A stretch of DNA of 57,359 bases from CAZMPJ01 sp964568455 (GCA_964568455.1 CAZMPJ010000011.1:1-57359), one strand, 5' to 3'. Positions 45,729-55,226 are shown, counted from the first letter of the stretch. Notes: generated from the sequence alone by a model not told the origin. Made by a program: numbers and translations.

Positions 45729-45774
45729 ACGCAACTTTTGCACTAGTTACTACGATAATAATAGTAGAAATAGT

Positions 45775-45801
45775 GAAATTTCTGCCAGAATGTAACGATA
45801 T
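45775..45801 (+). promoter_or_regulatory. Sigma28-type promoter P9
   Basis: GAAA (45775-45778), 15 bases, then AACGATAT (45794-45801) and a TA tract. It is followed by octamer repeats and drives the lipoprotein and two large secreted proteins. Confidence 0.72.
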
Positions 45802-45816
45802 ATATATGTGGGAAAG

Positions 45817-45848
45817 GGTATCCGGGTATCAGAATATCCGAGTATCAG
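45817..45848 (+). repeat. Leader octamer repeat, four units
   Basis: Exactly four 8-base units: GGTATCCG, GGTATCAG, AATATCCG, AGTATCAG. An A run and AAGGAG follow before the ATG at 45867. The 32-base length equals that of the repeat after promoter P10. Confidence 0.78.
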
Positions 45849-45866
45849 AAAAAAAAGGAGAAAAAA

Positions 45867-46484
45867 ATGGGATTTATTAATAGAGTTGGAACAGGGATAA
45901 GAAATTTAGTGACGCCAAAACAGCATGTTGTTAATCTTGACCGCAGAGCAGCCATAAAAACAATGGGCCGCGCAGCATTAATAGGCACAGGTCTTGCGCT
46001 TGCTGCAAGTTGCGGTAGCGCAGCTTTAACTGCCAGCGAATCAAGCGCTTTTGTTAAAACGCTTTTAGACGAAGGCTATGACTTAGGTCAATTTACCGTT
46101 GATATTGCAACCGAAGCAGCCGCCGGACAAATTATTGATTTACAAATTCCAATTAATATTGATAAAGGCTACGGTGACGGATTAGCAACATTAGATTTAG
46201 TAATGAGACTTTCTACTGATTTTGCTGATTTTCCTGTTTATATAAGTGGTTGGAACATGGAGATTGATGGCGAAAGCTTTCCTTCTACAGCTAATTTCAC
46301 AGAACAATTGATCAATGGCGGAGAAGGCACAGAAAGCTTAATTGACCTGCCAAAAGAATTAAATTCTTCTGGCGTAATCTGGCCTACATCTCTTACAATA
46401 CAACTTCGAGTTGATTCCAGCGAGGCTACTATTGGAAAAGATTATTCTGTACCAGTTGACGCTATTTTGCAAGGAATAAAATAA
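45867..46484 (+). CDS. Tat-type lipoprotein, LEA/WHy-like
   Basis: The 205-residue protein has a twin-arginine signal (DRRAAIKTMGRAAL) followed by a hydrophobic core and a lipobox LAASC (Cys49). It would be exported folded and lipidated. The mature part is a beta-sandwich-like domain (about 60-200) with paired strands (LDLVMRLSTDFADFPVYISG, LTIQLRVDSSEATIGKDYSVP). This recalls LEA-type 2/WHy domains, but only loosely. The residues before the RR motif are basic and free of acid, as in other members of the regulon. AAGGAG precedes the ATG. Confidence 0.72.
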   Translation: MGFINRVGTGIRNLVTPKQHVVNLDRRAAIKTMGRAALIGTGLALAASCGSAALTASESSAFVKTLLDEGYDLGQFTVDIATEAAAGQIIDLQIPINIDKGYGDGLATLDLVMRLSTDFADFPVYISGWNMEIDGESFPSTANFTEQLINGGEGTESLIDLPKELNSSGVIWPTSLTIQLRVDSSEATIGKDYSVPVDAILQGIK

Positions 46485-46509
46485 TATAGTATAATGGAGG
46501 ATAGATTAG

Positions 46510-49500
46510 ATGACTAAAAAGTTACTCTTAGCGTTTTTAATAATTTTGATTGGGGTCGGGTCTGCCTTTGCTACTTATTGGCCAGTTAAACCAGCAACAA
46601 ACCCATCTAATACTGCCTTATATATAGTAGACAATTCTACTACGCCTGCTAAAGTAAGAACTTACACCAGAATCTGGCCCAACAACCTCGACAACGATAT
46701 CTGGACCGACGCAGGCCCAGAAATAACCTTACCTAATGGTACTAAATGTTATGGTTTAGCTGTTAACCCAAATGGACAAAAACTATATATCGGCGTAAAT
46801 GATGTAAATAATAATAATGCCAGCACTAAAATTTTAGTTTACACCTTAAATGATAAAGGTGAGCCACAAGGAACCCCCGCTGCTATTACTGGTTTTGCTA
46901 GTGCCAATTCTTCAATTTCTAGCATGGCGGTTGATGATGAGTTTCTTTATGTAGTAGATGCCGGCCTTGGCGATGTGCACATTGTTTATTTATCAAATAA
47001 TGAGTATCACACCAAAATGAGTCTGGTAACTGCCAGCTTTAATGAGGGAGCTGATAATTTTTATGACATTACTACTACCCAAAGAGATAATTATTCTTTA
47101 ATTTTTGTTACCCAAAAAACTCAAAGCGGAAAAGTTTATGCCTTTTCTAAATCTTCTGGTAATGTATTAAAATATATTGGCAATATCAGCAGCAACATAA
47201 GCCTTCCAACCAGTGTTGCTGTTTCAAACGATGGAAAATATTTAGCAGTATCCAATAATAGCGGAACTACAAATGTTAAGCTTTATAATATTGAAAATAC
47301 AAGCATTAATCAACTTGTTAAAACCCAAATCAGCACAATTAATTCTGGCGAGAATAATTACTGGACTAGCGTAGCTTTTACTCCAGACAGTCAAACTGTT
47401 TATTTTACAAAGAACAAAACTTTATATAAAAGAGCCCTTTTTGGAAATAATAATATTATAGAGGTTGGTACCATTGCTCAAGATCCAGAAGGCTTAGCCA
47501 TAGATCCGGCTGGCATGAAAGTGGCCTTAACTTATAGCGGAGTTTATCCCTATAAAACCGAATATGCTACCGGAGCCACCACAAATGATCTGCAATCTAC
47601 TATAAAAATCGATTCTATTTCTCCGGATAATTGTGTTTTAGGAGAAACAGTACAAGTTACTATTACCGGTAAAAACTTTTTTAATAATCCCCAATTCCTT
47701 AGTGTTGAAAAGATTAATTTAAGAACAGGTGCCGATGTTTATGGATTAGAAAATATTATTGTAGTTTCTCCAACTGAAATTACAGCTACCATCCCATCAA
47801 GTGTTGACAAGGCTGGAGTTTATAATTTAGAAGTAAAAACTTATATTCCACCTGGTTGGGCTGATACAACAAAATTAAATGCTTTTACTATTAATTTTAC
47901 CCAGCCTGTTTTCGCCGGCAACGCCGATGATCCCAATACTGCCGGCAACTGGTCACTTGATGCAGGAGAAGCAAATTGGCAATGGGCTTTAACTCCTTCT
48001 AATCAAGGACAAACTGAATTTTCAATTCAAGAAGCTAATGGCACTGTAGTTGGTACTACCAATGGAAGTGCAACCAGCTATCTTGATACTGGCAATGATT
48101 ATAATATTAATATTCAACGCAAAGTTGTAGTTAAAAAAGGTGCAGCTGAAACAGAATCAGAAACAGCTAGCGCTTTTACTGCTGCTCATGCACCATATAA
48201 TGTAAAAGGCTATTATAACCCTGAAACAAACTCGGTAATAATTTCTTGGGATCTTGGAGATAATCCTTATTACACTGATTATAATGTATATAAAATAGTA
48301 CCAGGCTTAAATGGCGGCACCATACCTTTTAAGCTAGGCTTAAGTCAAAAAGTCCAAACTGATCATACGGTTGACAACAAAAAAGTGCATGGAACACCTA
48401 AGCCTCGACCTACTCTTAGCTATACAGACACAAATGTTAATGTTACCGTGGGAAGCACTTTAACTTACAAGGTTACTTCACTTAACGAACCTCATCTCGA
48501 TAATGGCGTAAGATATGAAACCAGTCTTAACAGCGATGCAGTCAACGGTGCAGAAGATATTATAATTGTCGTCGGCGCACCGGTTGTAACTAAGGTTACG
48601 CCAAAAGAAATTTATCATGAAGATACAACTAGTGTAACAATTACAGGATATAGTTTTGAACATCCAAATACTGTAGTAAAAATTGTGCGCGAAGAAGCTG
48701 GTCAAATTGTTGATCAAGCTACGGTAGCACCAGCCAATCTAGTTATTCACCCAACCAGCATTACTGCAACTATTAATCCGCAAAATCTTGGCTTGAACCC
48801 TGAAAATTATCGAGTTTTAGTTGAAAATGATTATGGTGCCAGCACTAATAATGGCACAAAAGATGATTTAGAGATTGTGCCAGGTAGCGCTGATCCAACT
48901 ACCGAAGAAGGCGTAACTAATATTGTTATTACAAAAGACGTTAATGACATTGTAATTACCTGGGATACAGATCCAGATGTTACTGGTGTTGATATTTACA
49001 CTTTAACTCGTGATCAAGACGCTGACGGTAATTACGCTGAATATTTCACAACTGATGCTACTGCTTGGGGTGATCCAGTAGAAATAAATTATAGTAATGA
49101 TAACCCTTACATCGATGCAGTCCAAATTGGAACTGGCACAGCCAAGTACTACAAGATCGTAGCAACCGGCGTAGCAAAAGAAGGTATTGATTTTTCAAAA
49201 CAAGTGGTTGGAAAGTTTGATGTCTATTTAACAGAAGGCATGAATCTAATTTCTGTGCCGCTAATTGGAACAAATACTAACATTAATACTGTAATAGGCT
49301 CACAATTAACTGGGGGTATAATTCCTCCTCTGTCAGACAAAGTTAATGCTTATAAAACAGATACGGCTGGCTATGATCAAGCTTATCTAAACAGCAACGA
49401 TAACAATTGGTATGACCCTAATACTGGCAATGAGTCTGAAATGGCTATTGAAGCAGATAAGGGTTTTTGGGTTGAAATAATGGCCGGGCATCCCGCTAAA

Positions 49501-49842
49501 AATGTTTCGGTTTTAGGCAAAGTTTCTGAAACAGATCGCGGACCAATTGCAATTACCAGTGGATACAACCTAATAGGTAGCACTTTCCCAGTTAATGTTT
49601 CTTTAGTTGGCACTAATCTCAATGAGGGAGCTACTGCCGGGATAATTCCTCCTTTAGCTTGTAAAATCAACTCTTTTAAGAGTGATAAATCCGGTTATGA
49701 TCAGGCATACCTAAACTCAAATGACAACAAATGGTATGACCCTAATACCGGCGAAGAATCAACAATAGAATTTAAACCAGGAAAGGGTTATTGGATAGAA
49801 GAACCGAACGAGTTTGATTGGAACTATCCAAAACCATATTAA
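46510..49842 (+). CDS. Large secreted propeller/TIG adhesin-like protein
   Basis: The 1110-residue protein has a Sec signal peptide (MTKKLLLAFLIILIGVGSAF). Residues about 30-340 form YVTN/lactonase-like propeller blades (VAVSNDGKYLAVSNNSG, SVAFTPDSQTVYFTK). TIG/IPT-like Ig domains follow at about 360-455 and 690-790, with fibronectin-like segments between and after. The last 190 residues are two copies of a roughly 95-residue unit containing NLI, GIIPPL, GYDQAYLNSNDN and WYDPNTG. GGAGG supports the ATG. It is probably a surface or matrix protein, co-expressed with the next gene 10 bases downstream. Confidence 0.82.
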   Translation: MTKKLLLAFLIILIGVGSAFATYWPVKPATNPSNTALYIVDNSTTPAKVRTYTRIWPNNLDNDIWTDAGPEITLPNGTKCYGLAVNPNGQKLYIGVNDVNNNNASTKILVYTLNDKGEPQGTPAAITGFASANSSISSMAVDDEFLYVVDAGLGDVHIVYLSNNEYHTKMSLVTASFNEGADNFYDITTTQRDNYSLIFVTQKTQSGKVYAFSKSSGNVLKYIGNISSNISLPTSVAVSNDGKYLAVSNNSGTTNVKLYNIENTSINQLVKTQISTINSGENNYWTSVAFTPDSQTVYFTKNKTLYKRALFGNNNIIEVGTIAQDPEGLAIDPAGMKVALTYSGVYPYKTEYATGATTNDLQSTIKIDSISPDNCVLGETVQVTITGKNFFNNPQFLSVEKINLRTGADVYGLENIIVVSPTEITATIPSSVDKAGVYNLEVKTYIPPGWADTTKLNAFTINFTQPVFAGNADDPNTAGNWSLDAGEANWQWALTPSNQGQTEFSIQEANGTVVGTTNGSATSYLDTGNDYNINIQRKVVVKKGAAETESETASAFTAAHAPYNVKGYYNPETNSVIISWDLGDNPYYTDYNVYKIVPGLNGGTIPFKLGLSQKVQTDHTVDNKKVHGTPKPRPTLSYTDTNVNVTVGSTLTYKVTSLNEPHLDNGVRYETSLNSDAVNGAEDIIIVVGAPVVTKVTPKEIYHEDTTSVTITGYSFEHPNTVVKIVREEAGQIVDQATVAPANLVIHPTSITATINPQNLGLNPENYRVLVENDYGASTNNGTKDDLEIVPGSADPTTEEGVTNIVITKDVNDIVITWDTDPDVTGVDIYTLTRDQDADGNYAEYFTTDATAWGDPVEINYSNDNPYIDAVQIGTGTAKYYKIVATGVAKEGIDFSKQVVGKFDVYLTEGMNLISVPLIGTNTNINTVIGSQLTGGIIPPLSDKVNAYKTDTAGYDQAYLNSNDNNWYDPNTGNESEMAIEADKGFWVEIMAGHPAKNVSVLGKVSETDRGPIAITSGYNLIGSTFPVNVSLVGTNLNEGATAGIIPPLACKINSFKSDKSGYDQAYLNSNDNKWYDPNTGEESTIEFKPGKGYWIEEPNEFDWNYPKPY

Positions 49843-49852
49843 GGAGGAAACA

Positions 49853-52800
49853 ATGTTTAGAAAATTATTATTAGCAGTCTTGATCTTGGGAGTTGTTTTT
49901 AGCGCTTCTGCTTTAGCAGATACTTACAACACTTATATGAAACTAGCTCCAGCTAATTTTATTTATGCAGATTCAATTGGCGGCACTAAGCTTGCCTCTG
50001 GTTCAAAGTTACAATTCATTATTGCCAATGGTTCTATACATGCTCCAGATGAAAACGGCGATCCAGCCGGTGGAGACCAACTAATTGCCGATAGTTATAC
50101 AGTAGGAAACTTAGGTATGGGCGATGGTAATTTCTACTATGTAATCAACGCTCCTACTGGCTCAAAAGTATATTTAAGAGCTTGGAATTCTGCTAATATT
50201 GCAACTGCTACTAAATATAATGATTCAGCTCTATTAACCTTTAATAACCCAGCTCCTAACCCACCCCAAAACTGGGAAATGGCATCTTTTGCAACTAACA
50301 AGTCTAAACCAGGACCCGAAGCCCCAACAATCATCAGCACTACCCCGGGTAGTAACGCAACCGGAGTAGCCTTAAATCAAAATATAATTGTAACTTTTTC
50401 TAAGGCCATGGATGAAGGCGAATTCGATGCAACGATTATATCTGGCAACACTACTATAACTAATATAACATGGAACGCTCAAAAAACCCAAGTAACTCTA
50501 ACTCATCCTGCTTTTGCTTACAGCACTCAATACACTATTGATGTTGATGGTAAATCAGCTGATGGTCTATGGTTAGAAAACAACCCGTATGAGTGGAGCT
50601 TTACTACGTTGGCAGAACCTCAACCTGATGCCCCAACTATCACCAGCATAACCTGGCAAGCTAATGAAAACGAAAATTATGTTTATGGAACTATTGAAAT
50701 AAACGGAACCAACTTTTTAGCTGCACCAGGTAGTGTCACTATCGGTGGAGTAAATGTTCCAACTGGCGGAAATGGTATGAAAATTTATCAATGGACTGAT
50801 ACTAAAATTACTTGCGGCGTTCCAGAGCAAGTAGTCGCTGGAAGCAATATTAATGTTACAGCAACAACTATCAATGGCAGCGCTTCAGATTCTATTACAG
50901 TTAAGTCTAGAATTTACGGGGTTAACCCTACTTCTGCTAAAGCAGGAGAACAAATCACTATCAACGGCAGTGGTTTTGGTACCAATGCTGGCAACGTCAG
51001 TGTTACCTTTGACGGCAGCGCTGGCTCTCAAATAAGTGCTAACGATACTACTATAACTGTAACCGTACCAGATGTTGAAGCTGGAGAAGTTACTTTAATT
51101 GTTAATGTTAACGGGCAAACAGCTTCTACTACCTTTACCGTAGAAGAAACACCATTAAATGCCCCTGTTATTAGTTCTCTCTCCTGGACAGGGAATAACC
51201 AGGAACAAGTTTCTGGTACCCTGGTTGTAAATGGTACTAAATTTGGAGAAAAAGAAGTTAATGGCAGCACCGAAGTTCCCAATGCGCAAAGTAAAGTACA
51301 ATTGCAAACTGCTGGAACTAGCTATACAGACGCTAGCTTCTATTGGTGGCAAGATATCAAGATTGAACTTGGTATTCCTACCGATGCAGTAGCTGGACCT
51401 GCCTCTGTTAAAGTTATTACTGAAAACGGTGAAGCAACAGAAAACTTTGATCTTAAAGCAACTATTTATAATGTTTCTCCTCAAAGCGCTGCAGTAGGTG
51501 ATGAAGTAACCATTACTGGTATTGCTTTTGGAGATAACGCAGATAATGTTAGTGTAACTTTTAATGGCAATGAAGCAGAAATCATTTCTATTGAGAATGG
51601 AACCATTGTGGTTACTGTTCCTCAAATGGATTTAAGTGATGATGTAGAAATAGTTGTAACTGTAAACGGAGTTTCTACTACTTATTCAGACGGTTTTGAA
51701 GTAACAGACCTAACCCCTGTTATCGGCAGCTTGTCTGCTGCTAATGGTTCAGCCGAAGTTGGTCAAACTATAATTATTAGTGGTGAAAATTTTGGCGATG
51801 AAAAGGGAAACACTTCATTGGTAAGATTTGGAACTACTGTTGCCAATCCAACTGCCTGGAGTGATCTTTCTATAATAGTAGCAGTACCTCAAGAAGCTGG
51901 AACTGGCGAAGTTGAGCTAACCGTGGTTACTGCCAACGGTGAAGTTACTGCGGAAGTTAATATTCCTGGTAACAATATTTATCTTGATGACTTTGAAGGT
52001 GGTTCAGTTGGTACTTGGCTAGAAAATCTGGCTGACTCTGGCTACTATACTGCCGGAAATAACGTATCACCGGATAATGCCAGCATTTCAACTGACGGGC
52101 CACAAGCTGAAGCAAAATACAATGACGGTATAAGCGCCAAAGGTATGAAGGTTAAATACTCCAACGAGCAAGAAGAAGATGCCAGCTTGTGGGGCGGTAA
52201 ATTAGCCAATACCCTGGACTTATCCGCTATAAAAGGAATTAGTCTCTATATTAACTGGGATGACTCAAACAACGCCTTTGATCTTATCTTAAAAGACGAA
52301 AACGGCATACAAACAAAAGCTTCTGTATCTAATACTAGCCTGATGGGTGTAAACGGCGGAGGATACGGCAAGTTAACCATCTCGGTTACCAACTTTGCTA
52401 ATGAGCTGGGCTTTGATTGGACTAAAGTCACAGATTACTCAATCATGTATACTACTGACGCTAGCAGCGAAAGTTATCATTATATTGATAATATCATCGC
52501 TATTGTGCAAGGCGAAGAGATTGAAACCGAAGTAAAAATCTTTTCCATTGACCCGGCACAAGCACCAGCCGGCACCAAAGTTGCTATCACTGGTGAAGAC
52601 TTTGGTTTTGCTCAAGGACAAAGCAGCCTGATCTTTGAAAACATTGAAACTAATGTTTCTTATCAAGCTGAAATTGAAAAATGGAGCGCTAGCGAAATTA
52701 AAGCAGTAGTACCAGAGCTGGCTGGAACCGGTGTTTACAATGTAAAGGTTGTTAAAATCGCCATTGCCGCCGGCATCATCAACGCGCAGGAATCTAATAC

Positions 52801-53113
52801 TGAAACATTTAAGATTACTGCCAATGCCGCAGCTTCCGGAGTGGCAAATGTTTATCCAAATCCGTTTGATCCAAACAATGAAACATTAACCATTGCTTAC
52901 AGTCCTGGCTCAGCTACCAACATCGGCATATACATTTATGATATGACCGCAAGATTGGTTTATAAACAAACTGTTTCTACTTCGCAAACCACTTGGGATG
53001 GACGAGATACTTGGTCCAAACTACTTGGTGACGGAGCTTATATCTTACGTGTGGTCAACGAAGATAATAAACAATTAATTGCCAAAGGCAAGATTCTGGT
53101 AATTAAACAATAA
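49853..53113 (+). CDS. Secreted multi-Ig protein with C-terminal PNPF sorting-like domain
   Basis: AAGGAGG fixes the ATG at 49853, giving 1086 residues with a Sec signal (MFRKLLLAVLILGVVFSASA). A Big_5-like Ig domain (about 165-255, PTIISTTPGSNATGVALNQN) and four or five TIG/IPT domains follow, then a CBM11/CIA30-like jelly roll opening with IYLDDFEGGSVG. Another TIG domain precedes a C-terminal 90-residue domain starting VYPNPFDPNNET, with IYIYDMTARLVYK, TWDGRD and the final KGKILVIKQ. That domain resembles FlgD-Ig/type IX secretion C-terminal domains. It is probably surface-exposed. Confidence 0.85.
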   Translation: MFRKLLLAVLILGVVFSASALADTYNTYMKLAPANFIYADSIGGTKLASGSKLQFIIANGSIHAPDENGDPAGGDQLIADSYTVGNLGMGDGNFYYVINAPTGSKVYLRAWNSANIATATKYNDSALLTFNNPAPNPPQNWEMASFATNKSKPGPEAPTIISTTPGSNATGVALNQNIIVTFSKAMDEGEFDATIISGNTTITNITWNAQKTQVTLTHPAFAYSTQYTIDVDGKSADGLWLENNPYEWSFTTLAEPQPDAPTITSITWQANENENYVYGTIEINGTNFLAAPGSVTIGGVNVPTGGNGMKIYQWTDTKITCGVPEQVVAGSNINVTATTINGSASDSITVKSRIYGVNPTSAKAGEQITINGSGFGTNAGNVSVTFDGSAGSQISANDTTITVTVPDVEAGEVTLIVNVNGQTASTTFTVEETPLNAPVISSLSWTGNNQEQVSGTLVVNGTKFGEKEVNGSTEVPNAQSKVQLQTAGTSYTDASFYWWQDIKIELGIPTDAVAGPASVKVITENGEATENFDLKATIYNVSPQSAAVGDEVTITGIAFGDNADNVSVTFNGNEAEIISIENGTIVVTVPQMDLSDDVEIVVTVNGVSTTYSDGFEVTDLTPVIGSLSAANGSAEVGQTIIISGENFGDEKGNTSLVRFGTTVANPTAWSDLSIIVAVPQEAGTGEVELTVVTANGEVTAEVNIPGNNIYLDDFEGGSVGTWLENLADSGYYTAGNNVSPDNASISTDGPQAEAKYNDGISAKGMKVKYSNEQEEDASLWGGKLANTLDLSAIKGISLYINWDDSNNAFDLILKDENGIQTKASVSNTSLMGVNGGGYGKLTISVTNFANELGFDWTKVTDYSIMYTTDASSESYHYIDNIIAIVQGEEIETEVKIFSIDPAQAPAGTKVAITGEDFGFAQGQSSLIFENIETNVSYQAEIEKWSASEIKAVVPELAGTGVYNVKVVKIAIAAGIINAQESNTETFKITANAAASGVANVYPNPFDPNNETLTIAYSPGSATNIGIYIYDMTARLVYKQTVSTSQTTWDGRDTWSKLLGDGAYILRVVNEDNKQLIAKGKILVIKQ

Positions 53114-53153
53114 AGCTTGCTCTATAAAGCTTTTGAAAAAAGCGAAGTAGAGT

Positions 53154-53180
53154 GAAATTTGTCCCAAAATATGTCGATAT
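53154..53180 (+). promoter_or_regulatory. Sigma28-type promoter P10
   Basis: GAAA (53154-53157), 15 bases, then GTCGATAT (53173-53180) and a TA tract. It is followed by octamer repeats and AAGGAG before the ATG at 53245. Confidence 0.77.
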
Positions 53181-53195
53181 ATATATGTGGGGAAG

Positions 53196-53227
53196 AATAT
53201 CAGAAGATCAGAATATCGGAATATCAG
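53196..53227 (+). repeat. Leader octamer repeat, four units
   Basis: Exactly four 8-base units: AATATCAG, AAGATCAG, AATATCGG, AATATCAG. They lie 15 bases after the promoter and are followed by an A run and the ribosome site, as in the P9 leader. Confidence 0.8.
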
Positions 53228-53244
53228 AAAAAAAGGAGAAAAAA

Positions 53245-55173
53245 ATGAGTAAGGAAAAGAAATCTAGAATTTCTAAACTTTTAGTCGCTATTCTGTTTGT
53301 AATGGTGGCTGCAACTATGTCAGTTGCTGAAAATGGTTTAATTTCTGACCCAATGGCAATTGGCGTTGGCGCAAGACCACTTGGTATGGGTAAAGCTTAT
53401 GTTGGTGTCGCGGAGGACGCTGATGCTGTTTTTACCAATCCAGCCGGTATTGCCGGAATCACTAATCCAAAATTAACCAGTATGTACACTTCTCTTATGG
53501 GCGAAGTTGGCTACATCGTAGTTGGCGGCGCCTATCCTATCAATGATAAATCCGCAGTTGGCGTGGGAATTGTTAATTCTTCTACCGGGGACATTACTTT
53601 AACCGGTACCAATGGCGCGGCTACCGGTGAGATCGGAAAATGGAGCAATTCTGTTATCTTCCTGTCTTACGGTACTTATGCCAATGCGATTCCAATGCTT
53701 AAAAACCTGGATCGCGATGTCCTGCTTGGCGCTAACTTAAAGTATATTAGCTCCGGCGGAGACGGCAGTACCAGCATTGCTAATGCTTCCGGATCCGGCA
53801 TGAGCGCTGATTTAGCCATGTTGGTTCCAATAACCCATTATATGAATGTGGGTCTTAACTACCAAAACGCTTTAGGCGGCCAAATTAGCCGTTCCGGCAG
53901 TACTGATACTGTTTCTCCAACGCTAAAGCTTGGTACTCAAGTTTGCTTGATTGGCCGCGAAGGCAAATCATATAATCCTCATAATAATAGAAAGCTGTAC
54001 GCTAATATTGATTATGATGTTAATTCCAACAGCCGGCCCAATGAAGCACATTTGGGCTTGGAATTTTGGCCCAGCTCCAATTTAGCTCTGCGGGTTGGTT
54101 CTGATAATAATGAAATGACCGCGGGACTTGGTTTAAGGTTTACCGGTATTGAATTTAACTATGCTTACCATCCTTATAATGGTATTTCCGAAAACACCAC
54201 CCACTTCTTTTCTCTAGGCTACTTAGGTGAAACCAGAAAAAGGATGCTGCACGTAAAAGTTGACAGCCCAAAAGACAAAAGCGTTATCCATGAAGACTTT
54301 GTTCAGGTCAAAGGACACATTGAAATTGATCCGGGAGACAACGAACAGGATCCTGCCGGAGTAGTTAGCGTAAAAGTTAACGGCATCAATGTACCAGTAA
54401 GCCAGGATGATCTTTCTTTTTCTGCTGATGTTCCGGTAAGTAAAGTTGGAAAGAAAATAATTATAGTTGAAGCCTATGATGAAGCCGGCGACCATGTTGT
54501 TGCTCAATCAAGATTAGTTCGTTTAATCAATTTTGCCGACGTTCCAAACGGTTATTGGGCACAAAGTCCAATTGAAAACACTGGAACTGTTGGTTTGGTT
54601 CAGGGTTATCCAGACGGCACTTTTAGACCGGACCGTGATTTAACCAGAGCAGAACTTGCCACCCTTTTGGTAAGAGCCAAAGGATTACAGCTTCCAAATC
54701 GGCAAGCTCGAGTCGTGTTTAAAGATGTAAAACCTGGTTTTTGGGCAGCCAAATATGTGGAAATAGCTAAGATGGCGGGACTAATCAAAGGCTATCCGGA
54801 CGGCACCTTTCGGCCCAATAATAAAATTACCAGGGTCGAAGGTATTACTGTTGTAGCCAGGTTTGACAACCTGAAGCCGGTTTATGTTACAGAAAAGCCG
54901 TACTGGGATGTCGCCGCCAACCACTGGGCAGCCAAGTATGTGCACGCGGCAAAAGACGCCGGCATGCTTAAGTTTGTAGAAAAGAACCAGCTTAGCCCTA
55001 AGACAAAAATGGTTCGTTCCGAAGCAATCGACATGTTTGCTAAGACTAATTTAGCCGACAACCAGATTAAAGATCTGTACAGCTGGGAAAAAGGTTTCCA
55101 ACAGCAGTTCATCCCTTCTCCAGCTAGAATCATTGGTCAGGTTAATGGCGAAGTTATAACAGCTAGTAGATAA
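53245..55173 (+). CDS. PorV/UPF0164-like barrel fused to SLH domains
   Basis: The ATG at 53245 has a strong AAGGAG site; upstream in-frame codons lie in the leader repeats. The 642-residue protein has a signal peptide (about 1-29). The FadL/PorV-type barrel starts with MAIGVGARPLGMGKAYVGVAEDADAVFTNPAG as two blocks (about 36-68) and runs to about 330. An Ig-like segment (about 335-430) leads to three SLH domains (GYWAQSPIENTGTVGLVQGY; GFWAAKYVEIAKMAGLIKGY; NHWAAKYVHAAKDAG). SLH domains bind pyruvylated cell-wall polymers and tether outer membrane to wall in some diderms. A PorV-SLH fusion is unusual. A clear terminator follows. Confidence 0.88.
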   Translation: MSKEKKSRISKLLVAILFVMVAATMSVAENGLISDPMAIGVGARPLGMGKAYVGVAEDADAVFTNPAGIAGITNPKLTSMYTSLMGEVGYIVVGGAYPINDKSAVGVGIVNSSTGDITLTGTNGAATGEIGKWSNSVIFLSYGTYANAIPMLKNLDRDVLLGANLKYISSGGDGSTSIANASGSGMSADLAMLVPITHYMNVGLNYQNALGGQISRSGSTDTVSPTLKLGTQVCLIGREGKSYNPHNNRKLYANIDYDVNSNSRPNEAHLGLEFWPSSNLALRVGSDNNEMTAGLGLRFTGIEFNYAYHPYNGISENTTHFFSLGYLGETRKRMLHVKVDSPKDKSVIHEDFVQVKGHIEIDPGDNEQDPAGVVSVKVNGINVPVSQDDLSFSADVPVSKVGKKIIIVEAYDEAGDHVVAQSRLVRLINFADVPNGYWAQSPIENTGTVGLVQGYPDGTFRPDRDLTRAELATLLVRAKGLQLPNRQARVVFKDVKPGFWAAKYVEIAKMAGLIKGYPDGTFRPNNKITRVEGITVVARFDNLKPVYVTEKPYWDVAANHWAAKYVHAAKDAGMLKFVEKNQLSPKTKMVRSEAIDMFAKTNLADNQIKDLYSWEKGFQQQFIPSPARIIGQVNGEVITASR

Positions 55174-55190
55174 TAATTTTTGGATTTAAT

Positions 55191-55226
55191 AAAGGGAGTG
55201 CTAAGCAGATGGAGTGCTCCCTTTTT
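55191..55226 (+). terminator. Rho-independent terminator
   Basis: AAAGGGAGTGCT (55191-55202) pairs with AGTGCTCCCTTT (55213-55224), allowing two G-U pairs, and ends in a T run. It separates the PorV-SLH gene from the last gene. Confidence 0.8.

Noticed and set aside
46467..46495. TTGCAA-17-TATAAT before the 46510 gene as an internal sigma70 promoter
   Set aside because: The -10 box abuts the GGAGG ribosome site, which would lie upstream of the transcript start. The gene more likely reads through from promoter P9. A weak internal promoter cannot be excluded.
53111..53145. Hairpins after the 49853 gene as a terminator
   Set aside because: AAAGCTT/AAGCTTT and GCTTTT/AAAAGC stems are AT-rich and short, and the T run is weak; too uncertain to call.
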